Positions 36,560 through 46,077 of a DNA stretch of 64,000 nucleotides are shown here, one piece after another; positions within the stretch are counted from its first letter, which is position 1; each line of letters opens with the position of its first letter. The notes beneath the pieces are model-generated. The model made no database searches, had not been told where the DNA came from, and saw nothing but the letters and a program-made list of their open reading frames with translations. Source of the DNA: DASQPA01 sp963757335 (lineage in GTDB: Bacteria > Acidobacteriota > Thermoanaerobaculia > Multivoradales > UBA5704); assembly GCA_963757335.1 (NCBI GenBank), contig CAVWRJ010000008.1, positions 310,001 to 374,000 of the forward strand. The letters run 5' to 3'. A program made the position numbers and the translations under genes.

Positions 36560-39242
36560 GGCGGCGGCTGAGGTACCCGGCGACCGCCGCCCCCTCGCGT
36601 TGGCGCAGCCGCAGGCAGTCGTGGACCTGGTCGGCGACGCTCGCGAGCTGGTGGTCGGTCCCCGGTACGCTGTGGCCGGGCTCGGCGAAGAAGCGCTCCC
36701 CTAACTCCAGCCGTTCGGCCGAGCAGCCGCCGGCGGCGCTCGGCAGGGCCGGCAGGAGGATCGGCGGGACCCGCTTGGCGATTAAGTCGTAGTTCTCGCG
36801 CACCCAGAGGAAGAAGCGATCGGCCCCCCGCTCCGTCTCGGCGAGGCCGTCCGCCGTCCGCAGGATCTCGCTCGGCCGGAGCGCTCCGGAGAGGGCGAAG
36901 CGCAGGATCTCCTCCTGGACCGCCGGGTCGCGGAAGCGGCCGAGCGCCTTGCGGTAGCGGCCGCGCTCGACGGGGGTGCTGGCGTTCTCGAAGTGCCGCC
37001 GGTAGTCGGCGAAGAGCGCGCGGTCGCCGGCGAGGGCGCCCAAGGTCAGGGCGGCATCGGCGAGCTCGGGATCGACGCTCCCGGGGTCGGCCAGGTAGCG
37101 CCGGGCGAGCGACTCGCCGTAGTGGATCACCTCCGGGTCGCGCCCCTCGTCCCCCAACCAGAGCAGGAGCTGGCTGCGCAGAGCCGGCAGGTTCGGCTCC
37201 TCGCCGGGCCGGGCGGCGCGCCCGATGCGGTCGAGCACCGGCCGGAAGGTGCGGTGGACGTAGCCGGCGAAGGGGTCGGCGAGAGCCTCGGGCACGAGCG
37301 CCTGGCGGACGGCGGCGAGCTGGTCGACGAGCGCGCTGACGACCAGCGGCTCGGGATCGGCGGCGAAGGGGGTGGCGGCGGCGAGGAAGGTGTCGCCGTG
37401 GACGAGCCCGGCGGAGAGGAGCGCCGTGAGGTTGCAGAGGAAGGCGATCCGCTCGCGGGCGTCCAAATGCGGCGCCGGACCCGTGGCGACCGTGGCGAGC
37501 TGGGTGAGCCTCTCCGGGGGCAGGCTAAAGCGGTAGTAGCCGGCGCCCCCCAGGTCGGGCATTACCCAGAGCTTGGCGACGTCCGTGATTCCGGGGAGGG
37601 TCACCTCCTGGCGGGCGGCTTCGAGGAGCACCGTCGTCGTCCGCACGCCGCCGCCATCGCCGTCGCCGTACTTGAGCCCCACCGGGATCTTCCAGGCGAG
37701 GGGCGGCAGGGTGACGCCGGCGTTCGCGAAGCGCTCCTCAGAGAGGGCGAGGCGCCCCCCGGGGAGGAGCTCGACGCGGACCAGAGGGGAGCCCCGGCTG
37801 GTCGACGAAGGTGGTCATGGCGGCGCCGACGTCCCGGCCCGCCGCCCGGCCGAGGGCGCTCCACAGGTCGCGCGACGTGGCGTTCCCCCAGGCGTGCTCG
37901 CGGAGATAATCGTTGACCCCGCGGCGGAAGGTCTCGGGGCCGAGGAAGACCTCGAACATGGCGAGCACCGCCTTGCCCTTCTCGTAGACGACCCCGCTGT
38001 TCTCGAGGACCTCGTCGGGGCTCCGGATCGGCCGCCTTATCGGCGCCGCCGAGGGGCGCGCGTCCTCCCCCATGACCCCGTTGATGTCGACGCGGACCGC
38101 GGTCTCCTGCTTCCACTGGGGATAGACCTGGTCGGTGATCTTGTCGGCCAGCCAGTCGGCGAACGACTCGTTGAGCCAGAGGTCGTCCCACCAGGCCATG
38201 GTGACGAGGTCGCCGAACCACTGATGGGCGATCTCGTGGGCGGTGATGGAGGCGAGCCGGAGCCGGTCGTGCCCGGTCGCCCGCGCCGGATCGAGGAGGA
38301 GGACGCTGTCGGCGAAGACGATGGCGCCCGGGTTCTCCATCGCTCCCGGCCAGAACTCCGGCGCCGCGATGAGGTCGAGCTTCTCGAAGGGGTAGGGGCG
38401 GCCGAACCAGCCTTCGAGGGCGGCCAGGATCGGCGGCACGACCTGGGCGGCGTTGGCGGCGAGCCGGCTCTGGCCGGCGACCGTGATCACCCGCCCGGGC
38501 ACCGAGAGCCCGGGGATGGGAGTGACCTCGAAGGGGCCGGAGGCGAGGGCCAGGAGGTAGGCGGGGAGGGGGGGCGTGCGCTTGAAGACCACCGTCTTCC
38601 AAGCCGGCTTTCCCGCCGGTCCCGCCGGCGCTCTCCTGCTCGATCGGGGTGTTGCTCACCGCCAGGTGGGCGGCGGGGACCTCGACGGTCAGCTGGTAGG
38701 GGATCTTCACCCCCGGCTCGTCCCAGCAGGGGAAGGCGCGCCGCGCGTCGGCCGCTTCGAGCTGGGTGAAGGCGTAGCTCCGGCCGTCCTTCTCGGTCCG
38801 ATAGAGCCCCACCGAACGGGTGTTGAACGCCTGGGTGAAGGCGATCTCCAGCCGGTAGCTGCCGGGAACGAGCGGCTCTCCGGGGCGTGCCGTGACCAGC
38901 CCGCGTTCGTCCACCTCGGTGCGGAGGGGGATCTCCTCACCCTTCCCGCCGGCCCGGGTGAGCGCCAGGCGGGAGAGCGTCTGCCCGAGGGCGTGGAAAT
39001 GGAAGACGCCGGTCTTACGCCGGGCGGTGAGGTCGACCGCGACTCGGCCGCTGTACTCCTTCTGGCCGGGATCGACCCGCAGATGGATCGCCTCGAAGGT
39101 GGGGAGGACGTCGTCGCCCAGCCGGACGTCCCCCTGGCCGGCCGGCTTCTTCGTGGTCTGGGCGGCGCGGCCCGCCGGGGGAGAAGGAGAGGAGGGCGAA
39201 GAGGGCAAAAACGGCGGCGTGGAGCAGAGCTCGCGGGGGCAT
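36556..39242 (-). CDS. M1 family aminopeptidase, exported, frameshifted
   Basis: A zinc aminopeptidase of the PepN/ERAP type with about 880 residues when frames are joined. The signal peptide MPPRALLHAAVFALFALLSF starts at 39242 (GAGGATCG ribosome-binding site). The N-terminal beta domain, the AMENPG exopeptidase motif and the zinc site HEIAHQW with the distant Glu of LNESFADW are present, followed by a helical C-terminal domain. Frame changes occur near 39165-39185, 38590-38625 and 37780-37810, and near 36560-36600 at the end. Each segment is conserved, so the gene is probably intact in the organism. Likely periplasmic or extracellular peptide hydrolysis. Confidence 0.83.
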
Positions 39243-39299
39243 GGCGATCCTCGGGATGGGGAGAGGGGCGGGCCTGCGGTGGCCCGCCCCCGGATGGAT

Positions 39300-41557
39300 C
39301 TAGCGGCCGGCGGCCCGGGCCGCTGCCCCGGGCTGCAGATATTTGCCGTACCAGGCGAGATAGCGCTCGTAGCGATCCTTGATGTAGCTCGGCTTGGTGA
39401 GGCCGTGGTGCTGGCCGGGATAGATGATCAGCTCGGTGTCGCGGCCGAGCCGGCGCAGCGCCTGGTAGAACTGCTCGGAGTTGAGGAGCGGTACGTTCAT
39501 GTCGTCCGAGCCGCAGAGGAGGAGGGTGGGGGTGACGATCTTCTCGACCTGGAACCAGGGCGAGAGGCGCATCCACAGCTCGGTGTTCTTCCACGGCAGC
39601 CCGAGCTCGGTCTCCCACTCGTACTGGTACTCGTCGGTGCCGTAGTTGGCGAGGTAGTTGACCTCGCTCGCCCCCGAGATGGCGGCCTTGAAGCGGGTCG
39701 TTCGGATGAGCAGATGGTCGGTCAGGATGCCGCCGTAGCTCCATCCCCCCACCCCCAGCCGGTCGGGGTCGGCGACCCCCATGGCGACCGCCTGGTCGAC
39801 AGCGGCCAGGACGTCCTGGGAGTCCTTGTTCCCCCAGTCGGCCCAGATGGCGCGGCTGAAGTCGCGGCCGTAGCCGGACGAGCCGCGCGGATTGGCGGCG
39901 ACGACGGCGAAGCCGTGCGCGGCTAGGACCTGCCACTCGAAGTTGAAACCCGTCGAGTACTGCGACGTGGGCCCGCCGTGGATGCGGAGCACGGTCGGCA
40001 GGCGGCCCCCCCGGCTCTCGGTGCCGGGAGGATGGGTGAGGAAAGCGTCGATCATCGTACCGTCGGCGCTCTTCGCACGGTAGCGTTCGACCTTCCCCAG
40101 GCGGATGCCGGCGAGGAAGGCGTCGTTGGCATGGGTGAGCCGGCTGAGGGCGGCCCCCTTGACGGCGAACACCTCTCCCGGCAGGTCGGGCTCGGTCGCC
40201 AGGACGACGAGGTCCCCCTGGGGATCGACGTCGAAGGCTTCCACATCGCGCTCGCCGTCGACCACCCGCAGGACCTTGCCGCCGGTCACCGGGACGCGGG
40301 CGAGATGGCTGTTGCCCCCCTCCTCGACGAGGAAGAGGAGAGACCGGCCGTCGGGGGTGAAGCGGGGGTTCCTGACGTTTCTGTCGAGCTCGCGGGTGAG
40401 GAGGCGCGGCGTGCCGCCCGCGGCCGGCACGACGGCGAGGGTGCTCGCGCCGTACCACATGTCCTTGATGTCGGGGCCGAGGACGAAGGCGACCAGCTTG
40501 CCGTCGGGGCTGAAGGCCGGCTCCTGGTCGGTCCCCTGGGAGGAGGCGGAGAGGTTCCGCGCGGTCTGCCCGGCCCGGGCCTCGACGACGAAGACGTCGG
40601 TGTTCTGGTTGGCGTCGGGGTCGGGGGTCCGGTTGCTGGTGAAGAGGAGCCGCTGGCCGTCCGGCGACCAGACCGGGTCGTCGTCGTCGTAGGGTCCGGA
40701 GGTGACCTGCACGCTCGTCCCGGTGGCGACGTCGAAGACGTAGATGTGGTTTCGCAGCTCGCGCAGGTACCCTTCGAGGTCGCGTTTGAACTGGCGCCTC
40801 GTGATGACGATCGGCTTCGGGGTCTTCGCCGCCTCGTCCGGCTTCTCGCCGGCACCGCCGGCGTGCTTCCGGAGGGGGAGGGATTGGCGAGATGGGTGAT
40901 CGCGGAGCCGCCGGAGACGACGGCGGTGCCGGGGGCTGCCGGTGGCGGAGGGACTGGCGGGATTGGCGGCATTGCCGGTATTGGCGCCGCCGACGACGTC
41001 GGTGGTGCTGGCGCCGTTCGCCGCGTCGGGGGCATCGGGGTCGTCGGGATCGCGGTCGCCGACCACGAGGGCCAGGCGCTTGCCGTCCGGCGACCAGGCG
41101 AGATTCTGCACGTCGGCGGGGTAGTGGGTGAGCTGGACGGCCTCGCCGCCGACCCGGGGGAGGAGCCAGACCTGAGTCTTCTTGCCCTCGCGGCCGGAGA
41201 GGAAGGCGAGATAGCGGCCATCCGGGCTCCACCGCGGGGAGGTCTCGGGCTTCGGGCTCGCGGTCAGCCGCAGCGGCTCGCCGCCGGCGAGCGGCACCAT
41301 GTAGACGTCGGTGTCGGCGCCGTCCTCCTTGCGCTGGTAGGCCTTGACGGTATAGGCCACGAGCCGCCCGTCGGGGCTGATCCGCGGATCGCCGACGCTC
41401 TTCAAGGCGTAGACATCGTCCGGCATCAGGACGCGCGAGGCGTTTTTGGCGGCACTGGCGGCATTGGCGGCGCTGGCGGCATTGACGATGAAATGGCGAT
41501 ATTGGCGATAGGTCTGGCGAGTGAAAGTACGGTCAGCATCAGGACGGTTTTTTCCAT
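39300..41557 (-). CDS. S9 family prolyl oligopeptidase-type peptidase, exported, frameshifted
   Basis: A serine peptidase with a beta-propeller (WSPDGRYLAFLSG, NLAWSPDGKRLALV, VWSPDGQRLLFTSN) and a C-terminal alpha/beta hydrolase domain: nucleophile in GGWSYGG, Asp in LCGSDDMNVP and His in YPGQHHGL. The signal peptide starts at ATG 41557 (MEKTVLMLTVLSLARPIANI) and is joined to the mature part by a frame change near 41430-41445, inside a 9-bp repeat tract. A second 9-bp tract at 40941-40985 lies in an unconserved insert (about residues 140-190), where compensating indels may also have occurred. It is tandem to the M1 peptidase, 57 bases upstream. Confidence 0.86.
40941..40985. repeat. Five 9-bp units inside the S9 peptidase gene
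   Basis: Units such as GGGATTGGC and GGCATTGCC, five in a row, in a variable propeller insert of the peptidase. They code for small residues (Asn/Pro/Ala/Thr). Confidence 0.75.
41448..41510. repeat. 9-bp units at the start of the S9 peptidase gene
   Basis: GGCGGCACT, GGCGGCATT, GGCGGCGCT and GGCGGCATT in a row (41448-41483), then less regular units to about 41510. They follow the signal peptide and code for a Met/Pro/Ala-rich linker. The frame of the gene breaks just downstream. Confidence 0.7.
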
Positions 41558-41613
41558 CGCGTCCTCAACTCCGGATTCGGCGCCGGTAATCCTAACAGGT
41601 AAGATCTACCGCC

Positions 41614-42312
41614 ATGCACGAAGGAACGGGACTGATCGTCGACGACGAGCCGCAGATCCGGCGGGTGGTCCGGAATGCTCTCGAAGGGGAGGTGGCGCGG
41701 GTGATCGAGGCGGCGACCGGCAGCGAGGGGATCGACCTGGCGGCGGCCGAGCATCCGGCGGTCATCGTCCTCGATCTCGGCCTTCCCGACATGCCCGGAA
41801 TCGAGGTCTGCCGCGAGATCCGCAAGTGGTCGACGGCCCCCATCCTCGTCCTCTCCGCCCGCCACGCCGACCAGGAGAAGGCTCTCCTCCTCGACACCGG
41901 GGCGGACGATTACATCACCAAGCCGTTCTCCACCCTGGAATTGACCGCCCGCGTCCGCGCCCACCTGCGCCGGGCGCAGACCGCCCTGTCGAGCCTCGGC
42001 CCGCCGCAGCCGCTCACTCTCGGCGACCTGACCGTCGATCTCGCGGCGCGCACGGTGCGGCGGGGGGAGGAGTCGGTCCATCTCACCCCCATCGAATGGG
42101 AGCTCCTGCGCACCTTCCTCACCCAGGCCGGCCGGACGCTCACCCACCGCCAGCTTTTCAACTCGGTCTGGGGGCGCTCCTTCGGCGATCCGCAGCAGTA
42201 CCTGCGGGTCCACATCGCCAACCTGCGGCGGAAGATCGAGCAGGATGCCGTGCGCCCGCGTCTCATCTTCACCGAGCCCGGGGTGGGGTATCGGCTCGAG
42301 CTGCCGCGCTGA
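41614..42312 (+). CDS. OmpR-family response regulator, KdpE-like
   Basis: A 232-aa two-domain regulator. The receiver has the acidic pair VDDEPQ (10-12), phospho-Asp54 in LDLGLPD and the conserved Lys in ITKPFS; the C-terminal winged helix has LTPIEWELLRTFL, RVHIANLRRKIE and TEPGVGYRL. The sequence is closest to KdpE-type regulators. Its stop overlaps the kinase ATG (TGATG). No kdpFABC lies nearby; czcCBA follows the kinase, so its target may be metal efflux. TAAGAT 8 bases before the ATG is a possible -10 box. Confidence 0.88.
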   Translation: MHEGTGLIVDDEPQIRRVVRNALEGEVARVIEAATGSEGIDLAAAEHPAVIVLDLGLPDMPGIEVCREIRKWSTAPILVLSARHADQEKALLLDTGADDYITKPFSTLELTARVRAHLRRAQTALSSLGPPQPLTLGDLTVDLAARTVRRGEESVHLTPIEWELLRTFLTQAGRTLTHRQLFNSVWGRSFGDPQQYLRVHIANLRRKIEQDAVRPRLIFTEPGVGYRLELPR

Positions 42313-43526
42313 TGCCCGGGGTGCTCCTCGGCCGCTCCTCACGCTTTGAGGGCTGGCGCCGATGGCCGGGCTGGGGGCACTGGGGACGGTGGCGGCGCTG
42401 GCTCCTCTGGCTCGCCATCCTGGCCGCGGTCACCTTCGCGCTGGTGCGGGTGCGCGGCAACCTCGATCCGGCGCACATCACTCTCATCTACCTCCTGGTG
42501 GTTCTGGGCGGCAGCGCCTCCGGCGGGCGCCCCCTGGGCTTCGTCGTCGCCTGCGCCTCCTTCCTGCTCATCGACTACTACCTGCAGACGCCCTACGGCA
42601 CGCTGGCGATCGAGAAAGGACCGGACTGGCTCGTGCTCCTCGCCTTCCTGGTGACCGCCACGGTCGCCACTCAGCTCCTCGCCCGCGCCGAGGCGGGGGC
42701 CGAGGCGGCGCGGCAGCGGGCTGTCGAGATCGACGCCCTGGCCGCCGAGCGGGTGCGCCTGATCGCCGAGGCCGAGCACGCCGAGGCCCTGCGCCAGGCC
42801 GACCGCCTGAAAGATGCCCTCCTCGCCTCGGTCTCCCACGACCTGCGCACCCCGTTGACGACGATCAAGGCCCTCGCCCACGACCTCGCCGGGATCGCCG
42901 GCGCCGGCGACGAGCGCGCCGCGATCATCGAGCAGCAGGCCGACCGGCTGAACCACATGGTGGCCGATCTCCTCGACCTCTCGCGCCTGAACGCCGGCGG
43001 GCTCCCCATGGAGCCGGAGATCAACGCCGCCGAGGATCTCGTGGGGGCGGCCCTCCAGCAGGTCTCGGGGGCCTTGCACGGCCGCGAGCTGCGCACCACC
43101 CTCGCCTGGTCGGAGCCGGTCGCCCTCGGCCGTTTCGACTTCGTCCACTCGCTCCGTATCCTCGTCAACCTGATCGAGAACGCCCTCAAGTACTCGCCGC
43201 CGGAGACCCCCATCGACGTCGAGGTGGCCCGGCAGGGGGAGTGGCTCGCCCTCTCGGTCGCCGATCGCGGCCGCGGTGTACCTCCCGCCGAACGCGAGCG
43301 GATCTTCGCCCCCTTCTACCGGCCGGTCGGAGTCTCCCCCGACGCCGGCGGCGCCGGGCTCGGCCTCGCCATCGCCCGCCGCCTGGCGGAGGCCCAGGGG
43401 GGGACCCTGGTCTACGCCGAGCGCCCCGGGGGCGGCAGCGTCTTCACCCTCTGCCTGCCCGCCGCTTCGTTCCCGGAAGAGGAGAGCGGGAGTTGGACGA
43501 CGAGAAGAGGCTTTGTGAACTCTTAA
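42312..43526 (+). CDS. KdpD-type sensor histidine kinase lacking the N-terminal KdpD/USP domains
   Basis: A 404-aa membrane sensor. The N-terminal part has a Trp-rich leader and DUF4118-type helices (TLIYLLVVLGGSASGGRPLGF, LLAFLVTATVATQLLARA), as in the middle of KdpD. Then follow a coiled-coil (about 145-170), the H box SVSHDLRTPLTTI, and a HATPase domain with NLIENALKYS, DRGRGVP and GAGLGLAIARR. The large cytoplasmic KdpD and universal stress domains of full KdpD are absent. Co-translated with the regulator. Confidence 0.88.
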   Translation: MPGVLLGRSSRFEGWRRWPGWGHWGRWRRWLLWLAILAAVTFALVRVRGNLDPAHITLIYLLVVLGGSASGGRPLGFVVACASFLLIDYYLQTPYGTLAIEKGPDWLVLLAFLVTATVATQLLARAEAGAEAARQRAVEIDALAAERVRLIAEAEHAEALRQADRLKDALLASVSHDLRTPLTTIKALAHDLAGIAGAGDERAAIIEQQADRLNHMVADLLDLSRLNAGGLPMEPEINAAEDLVGAALQQVSGALHGRELRTTLAWSEPVALGRFDFVHSLRILVNLIENALKYSPPETPIDVEVARQGEWLALSVADRGRGVPPAERERIFAPFYRPVGVSPDAGGAGLGLAIARRLAEAQGGTLVYAERPGGGSVFTLCLPAASFPEEESGSWTTRRGFVNS

Positions 43527-43564
43527 CGCTCGCCCCCCTCCATCTTTGTGCGCGCTTAACGCCC
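43511..43564 (+). promoter_or_regulatory. 21-bp direct repeat with 33-bp offset before czcCBA
   Basis: Two 21-bp copies (43511-43531 and 43544-43564), 17 of 21 bases identical, share CTTTGTG, three variable bases around a C, and CTTAACGC. The offset of 33 bp is three helical turns. The first copy overlaps the end of the kinase gene and the second ends 35 bases before the efflux ATG. Paired direct repeats of this kind are typical OmpR-family binding sites, so the adjacent regulator is the best candidate. Inferred. Confidence 0.6.
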
Positions 43565-43599
43565 TTCCCGCTATCTTCCTTCCAGCCGAGGGACGAGGG

Positions 43600-44940
43600 A
43601 TGAGCCGGAGCAAACATAGAGCCGCGCAACTCTCCTTGTTCGTCTTTTTCCTCGCCCTCGGGCTTTGTCACTTTCCGGTGGCGGCGGAGGAGACGCCAGG
43701 TTTGACCTTGGCCGCCGCGCGGCAGCAGGCCCTGGCCCACAGCTGGGACCTCCTGGCGGCGAAGAGCGACCTCGACCAGGCGACCGCGCAGTCCATCCTG
43801 GCGCGCGAGATCCAGAACCCCAGCCTCTCCTCGACAGTCAGCCAGATCCCGATCGACGGCAGCCCGGCCGGCACCGCGGCGGGCAACGGACTCTTCGAGC
43901 GTTCCTACCAGACCGAGCTGGTCGTCAGCCAGCTTCTGGAAGCGCACGGCAAGCGCCGCCTGCGGCGCGCCTCGGCCGCGGCGGGGATCGACACCGCCCG
44001 CGCCCGCTTCGCGGATGCCCGCAGGGTGCTCGACGCCGCGGTCGCCAAGGACTACGCCGCCGCCGCCCTGGCGGAGGCGAACGGCCGCCTGCTGGCGCTC
44101 GCCGCCCAGTCGCTCGCCCAGTCGGCGCGGATCGCCGGCGCCCGCTTCGCGACGGGGGACATCTCGGCCTCCGATCGCAAGCAGATCGAGGTCGAGGCGG
44201 CGCGTTTCGCTCTCGAGGCACGGACCAGCGAGGCGACGGCGAGGAACGCCCGCATCGCCCTGGACGTCCTCCTCGGAATGCCGGCGCCGGCCGGCAACTG
44301 GCACGCCGCCGACTCCTTGGAGGAGCTCGCCCGGGCCGCCGGGTCGCTCCAGGCCGGCGCTCCTTCGGGGGAGGCTCCGGCACGGCCCGACCTCGTCGCC
44401 GCCGAGGCCGCCCTCCACCGTTCGGAGCTCGATCTCGCCCTCGAAGAGGCGCGCCGGGTGCCCGACCCGACGCTCCTCCTCCTCTACGACCACATCCCCC
44501 CCGACAAGACGAGCTCTCTGGGGGTCGGGATCTCGATCGATCTGCCGGTGTGGAACCGCCACCAGGGGGCGATCGCCACCGCTACCGTGGCGCGCGACCA
44601 GGCGGCGCGCGAGCGGGAGCGGGTCCGGGCCGGCATCGCCGGCGAGCGGGCCACGGCGCGGACCGCCTTCGACAATGCCGCCGAGCGCTTCAACGACTAT
44701 CAGCGAGAGATCCTGCCCAAGGCCCTGGAGGTGCGGGAGACCGTGGTCTACGCCTACCAGAACGGCGGCGCCTCGCTTTTAGAGCTCCTGGAAGCCGAAC
44801 GAAACGCCAACGACCTCCGCCTCGCCGCCGCCCAGGCCGCCGCCGACCTGGTGAGCGCCGCGGCGGACCTCTCCTCCGCCCTCGATCTCCCTTTCCCTCT
44901 GCCCATAGAACCCGTCGAACCCATAGAGAAGAAGCCATGA
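43600..44940 (+). CDS. czcC: CzcC-like outer-membrane factor of a heavy-metal efflux pump
   Basis: A 446-aa TolC-family channel. A signal peptide (about 10-32, ending VAAEE) is followed by two TolC-type repeats rich in heptads (LTLAAARQQALAHSWDL, LDAAVAKDYAAAALAEANGRLLAL, ERVRAGIAGERATARTAFDN). NGGASLLELLEAERNANDL marks the C-terminal repeat. It forms the outer-membrane part of the tripartite CzcCBA exporter. ATG 43600 follows GAGGGACGAGGG; the stop overlaps czcB (ATGA). Confidence 0.86.
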   Translation: MSRSKHRAAQLSLFVFFLALGLCHFPVAAEETPGLTLAAARQQALAHSWDLLAAKSDLDQATAQSILAREIQNPSLSSTVSQIPIDGSPAGTAAGNGLFERSYQTELVVSQLLEAHGKRRLRRASAAAGIDTARARFADARRVLDAAVAKDYAAAALAEANGRLLALAAQSLAQSARIAGARFATGDISASDRKQIEVEAARFALEARTSEATARNARIALDVLLGMPAPAGNWHAADSLEELARAAGSLQAGAPSGEAPARPDLVAAEAALHRSELDLALEEARRVPDPTLLLLYDHIPPDKTSSLGVGISIDLPVWNRHQGAIATATVARDQAARERERVRAGIAGERATARTAFDNAAERFNDYQREILPKALEVRETVVYAYQNGGASLLELLEAERNANDLRLAAAQAAADLVSAAADLSSALDLPFPLPIEPVEPIEKKP

Positions 44941-46076
44941 AACGTCACGCCATCCTCCTTTTCGCCCTCTTCGCCCTCTTCGCCGGCGTCCTCCCCTGGG
45001 TCACGGCCTGCAGCTCCAAGCAGAAACCGGCCGCGGCGGCCGGCCCCCAGCTCTCGGGCGACCGCATTCAGTACGCGGCGAACGCCAAGGAGCTCGACAC
45101 CCTCTCCCTCCAGCCGGTCGAGCCGGCCGCCTCGGCCGCGGTCCGCACCACCGGCCGCCTGGCCTGGAACGAGGACCGGACGGCCCGCGTCTTCCCGCCC
45201 GTCGGCGGCCGGGTCAGCCGGCTGCTCGCCGGCCTCGAACAGCGGGTGGGAGTGGGGACGTCGCTCGCCACTCTGGAGTCGTCCGACTTCGGCCAGGCCC
45301 AGGCCGACGCCAACCGCGCCGCGACCGACCTCGCCGCCGCCGAGCGCAACCGGGAGCGCGCCCGGCTCCTCTACGAGCACGGCGCCGCGCCGAAAAAGAG
45401 CTGCGACGCCGCCGAGGCCGACCGCGACCGCGCCCGGGTGGAGAGCGAGCGGACGAAGAGCCGTCTCGCCCTCCTCGGCGGCCGGCTGGGCCAGGTCGAT
45501 CAGCACTATGCCTTGAAGAGCCCCATCTCGGGGGTGGTGGTCGACCGGGCGCTCAATCCCGGTCTGGAGGTGCGCCCCGACGGCCAGACGCCCCTCTTCA
45601 CCATCTCCGACCCGCGCCACCTCTGGGTCTATCTGGACGTCAACGAGAAGGACATCGCCCACCTTCGGCCGGGGATGGTCTTCAAGCTCGGGAGCGCGGC
45701 CTATCCCAACCGCACCTTCGCGGGCAGGGTCGACGTCGTGGGCGACACCCTGGACCCTGCCACCCGCACGGTCAAAGTGCGCGGCAGCGTCGACAACCCG
45801 GACCGGCTGCTCAAGGCCGAGATGTACGTCGACGTCGAGCTCCGCGATCCCTCCGCCGCGCCGAGCCTGGAAGTGCCTTCGGCGGCGGTCGTCTCCTCGG
45901 GCGAGCAGCGCTTCGTCTTCGTCGAGGAGGGCCGGGGACGCTTCAGGCGCCAGCCGGTGACCCCCGGTCCCGAGCGCTCGGGGAAGACCGAGATCCTGGG
46001 CGGCCTCGCCGAGGGCCAGCGCGTGGTGGTGGAAGGGGGCCTTCTCCTCCAGTCCGTTCTCGACTCCCGGAGCTGA
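44937..46076 (+). CDS. czcB: CzcB-like periplasmic adaptor subunit
   Basis: A 379-aa membrane fusion protein. The N-terminus is a lipoprotein signal with lipobox VTAC (about 22-25). The lipoyl/barrel-sandwich half motifs (VFPPVGGRVSRLL, YALKSPISGVVVDRALNPG) enclose an alpha-hairpin (about 120-180), followed by a beta-barrel (LWVYLDVNEKDIAHLRPG, FAGRVDVVGDTLDPATRTVKVR) and a membrane-proximal domain. Links CzcA to CzcC. Coupled to both neighbours by overlap or a one-base gap. Confidence 0.87.
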   Translation: MKRHAILLFALFALFAGVLPWVTACSSKQKPAAAAGPQLSGDRIQYAANAKELDTLSLQPVEPAASAAVRTTGRLAWNEDRTARVFPPVGGRVSRLLAGLEQRVGVGTSLATLESSDFGQAQADANRAATDLAAAERNRERARLLYEHGAAPKKSCDAAEADRDRARVESERTKSRLALLGGRLGQVDQHYALKSPISGVVVDRALNPGLEVRPDGQTPLFTISDPRHLWVYLDVNEKDIAHLRPGMVFKLGSAAYPNRTFAGRVDVVGDTLDPATRTVKVRGSVDNPDRLLKAEMYVDVELRDPSAAPSLEVPSAAVVSSGEQRFVFVEEGRGRFRRQPVTPGPERSGKTEILGGLAEGQRVVVEGGLLLQSVLDSRS

Positions 46077-46077
46077 C

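Noticed and set aside
41614..43526. Kdp potassium operon
   Set aside because: The regulator and kinase look KdpE/KdpD-like, but no kdpF, kdpA, kdpB or kdpC gene occurs in the window.
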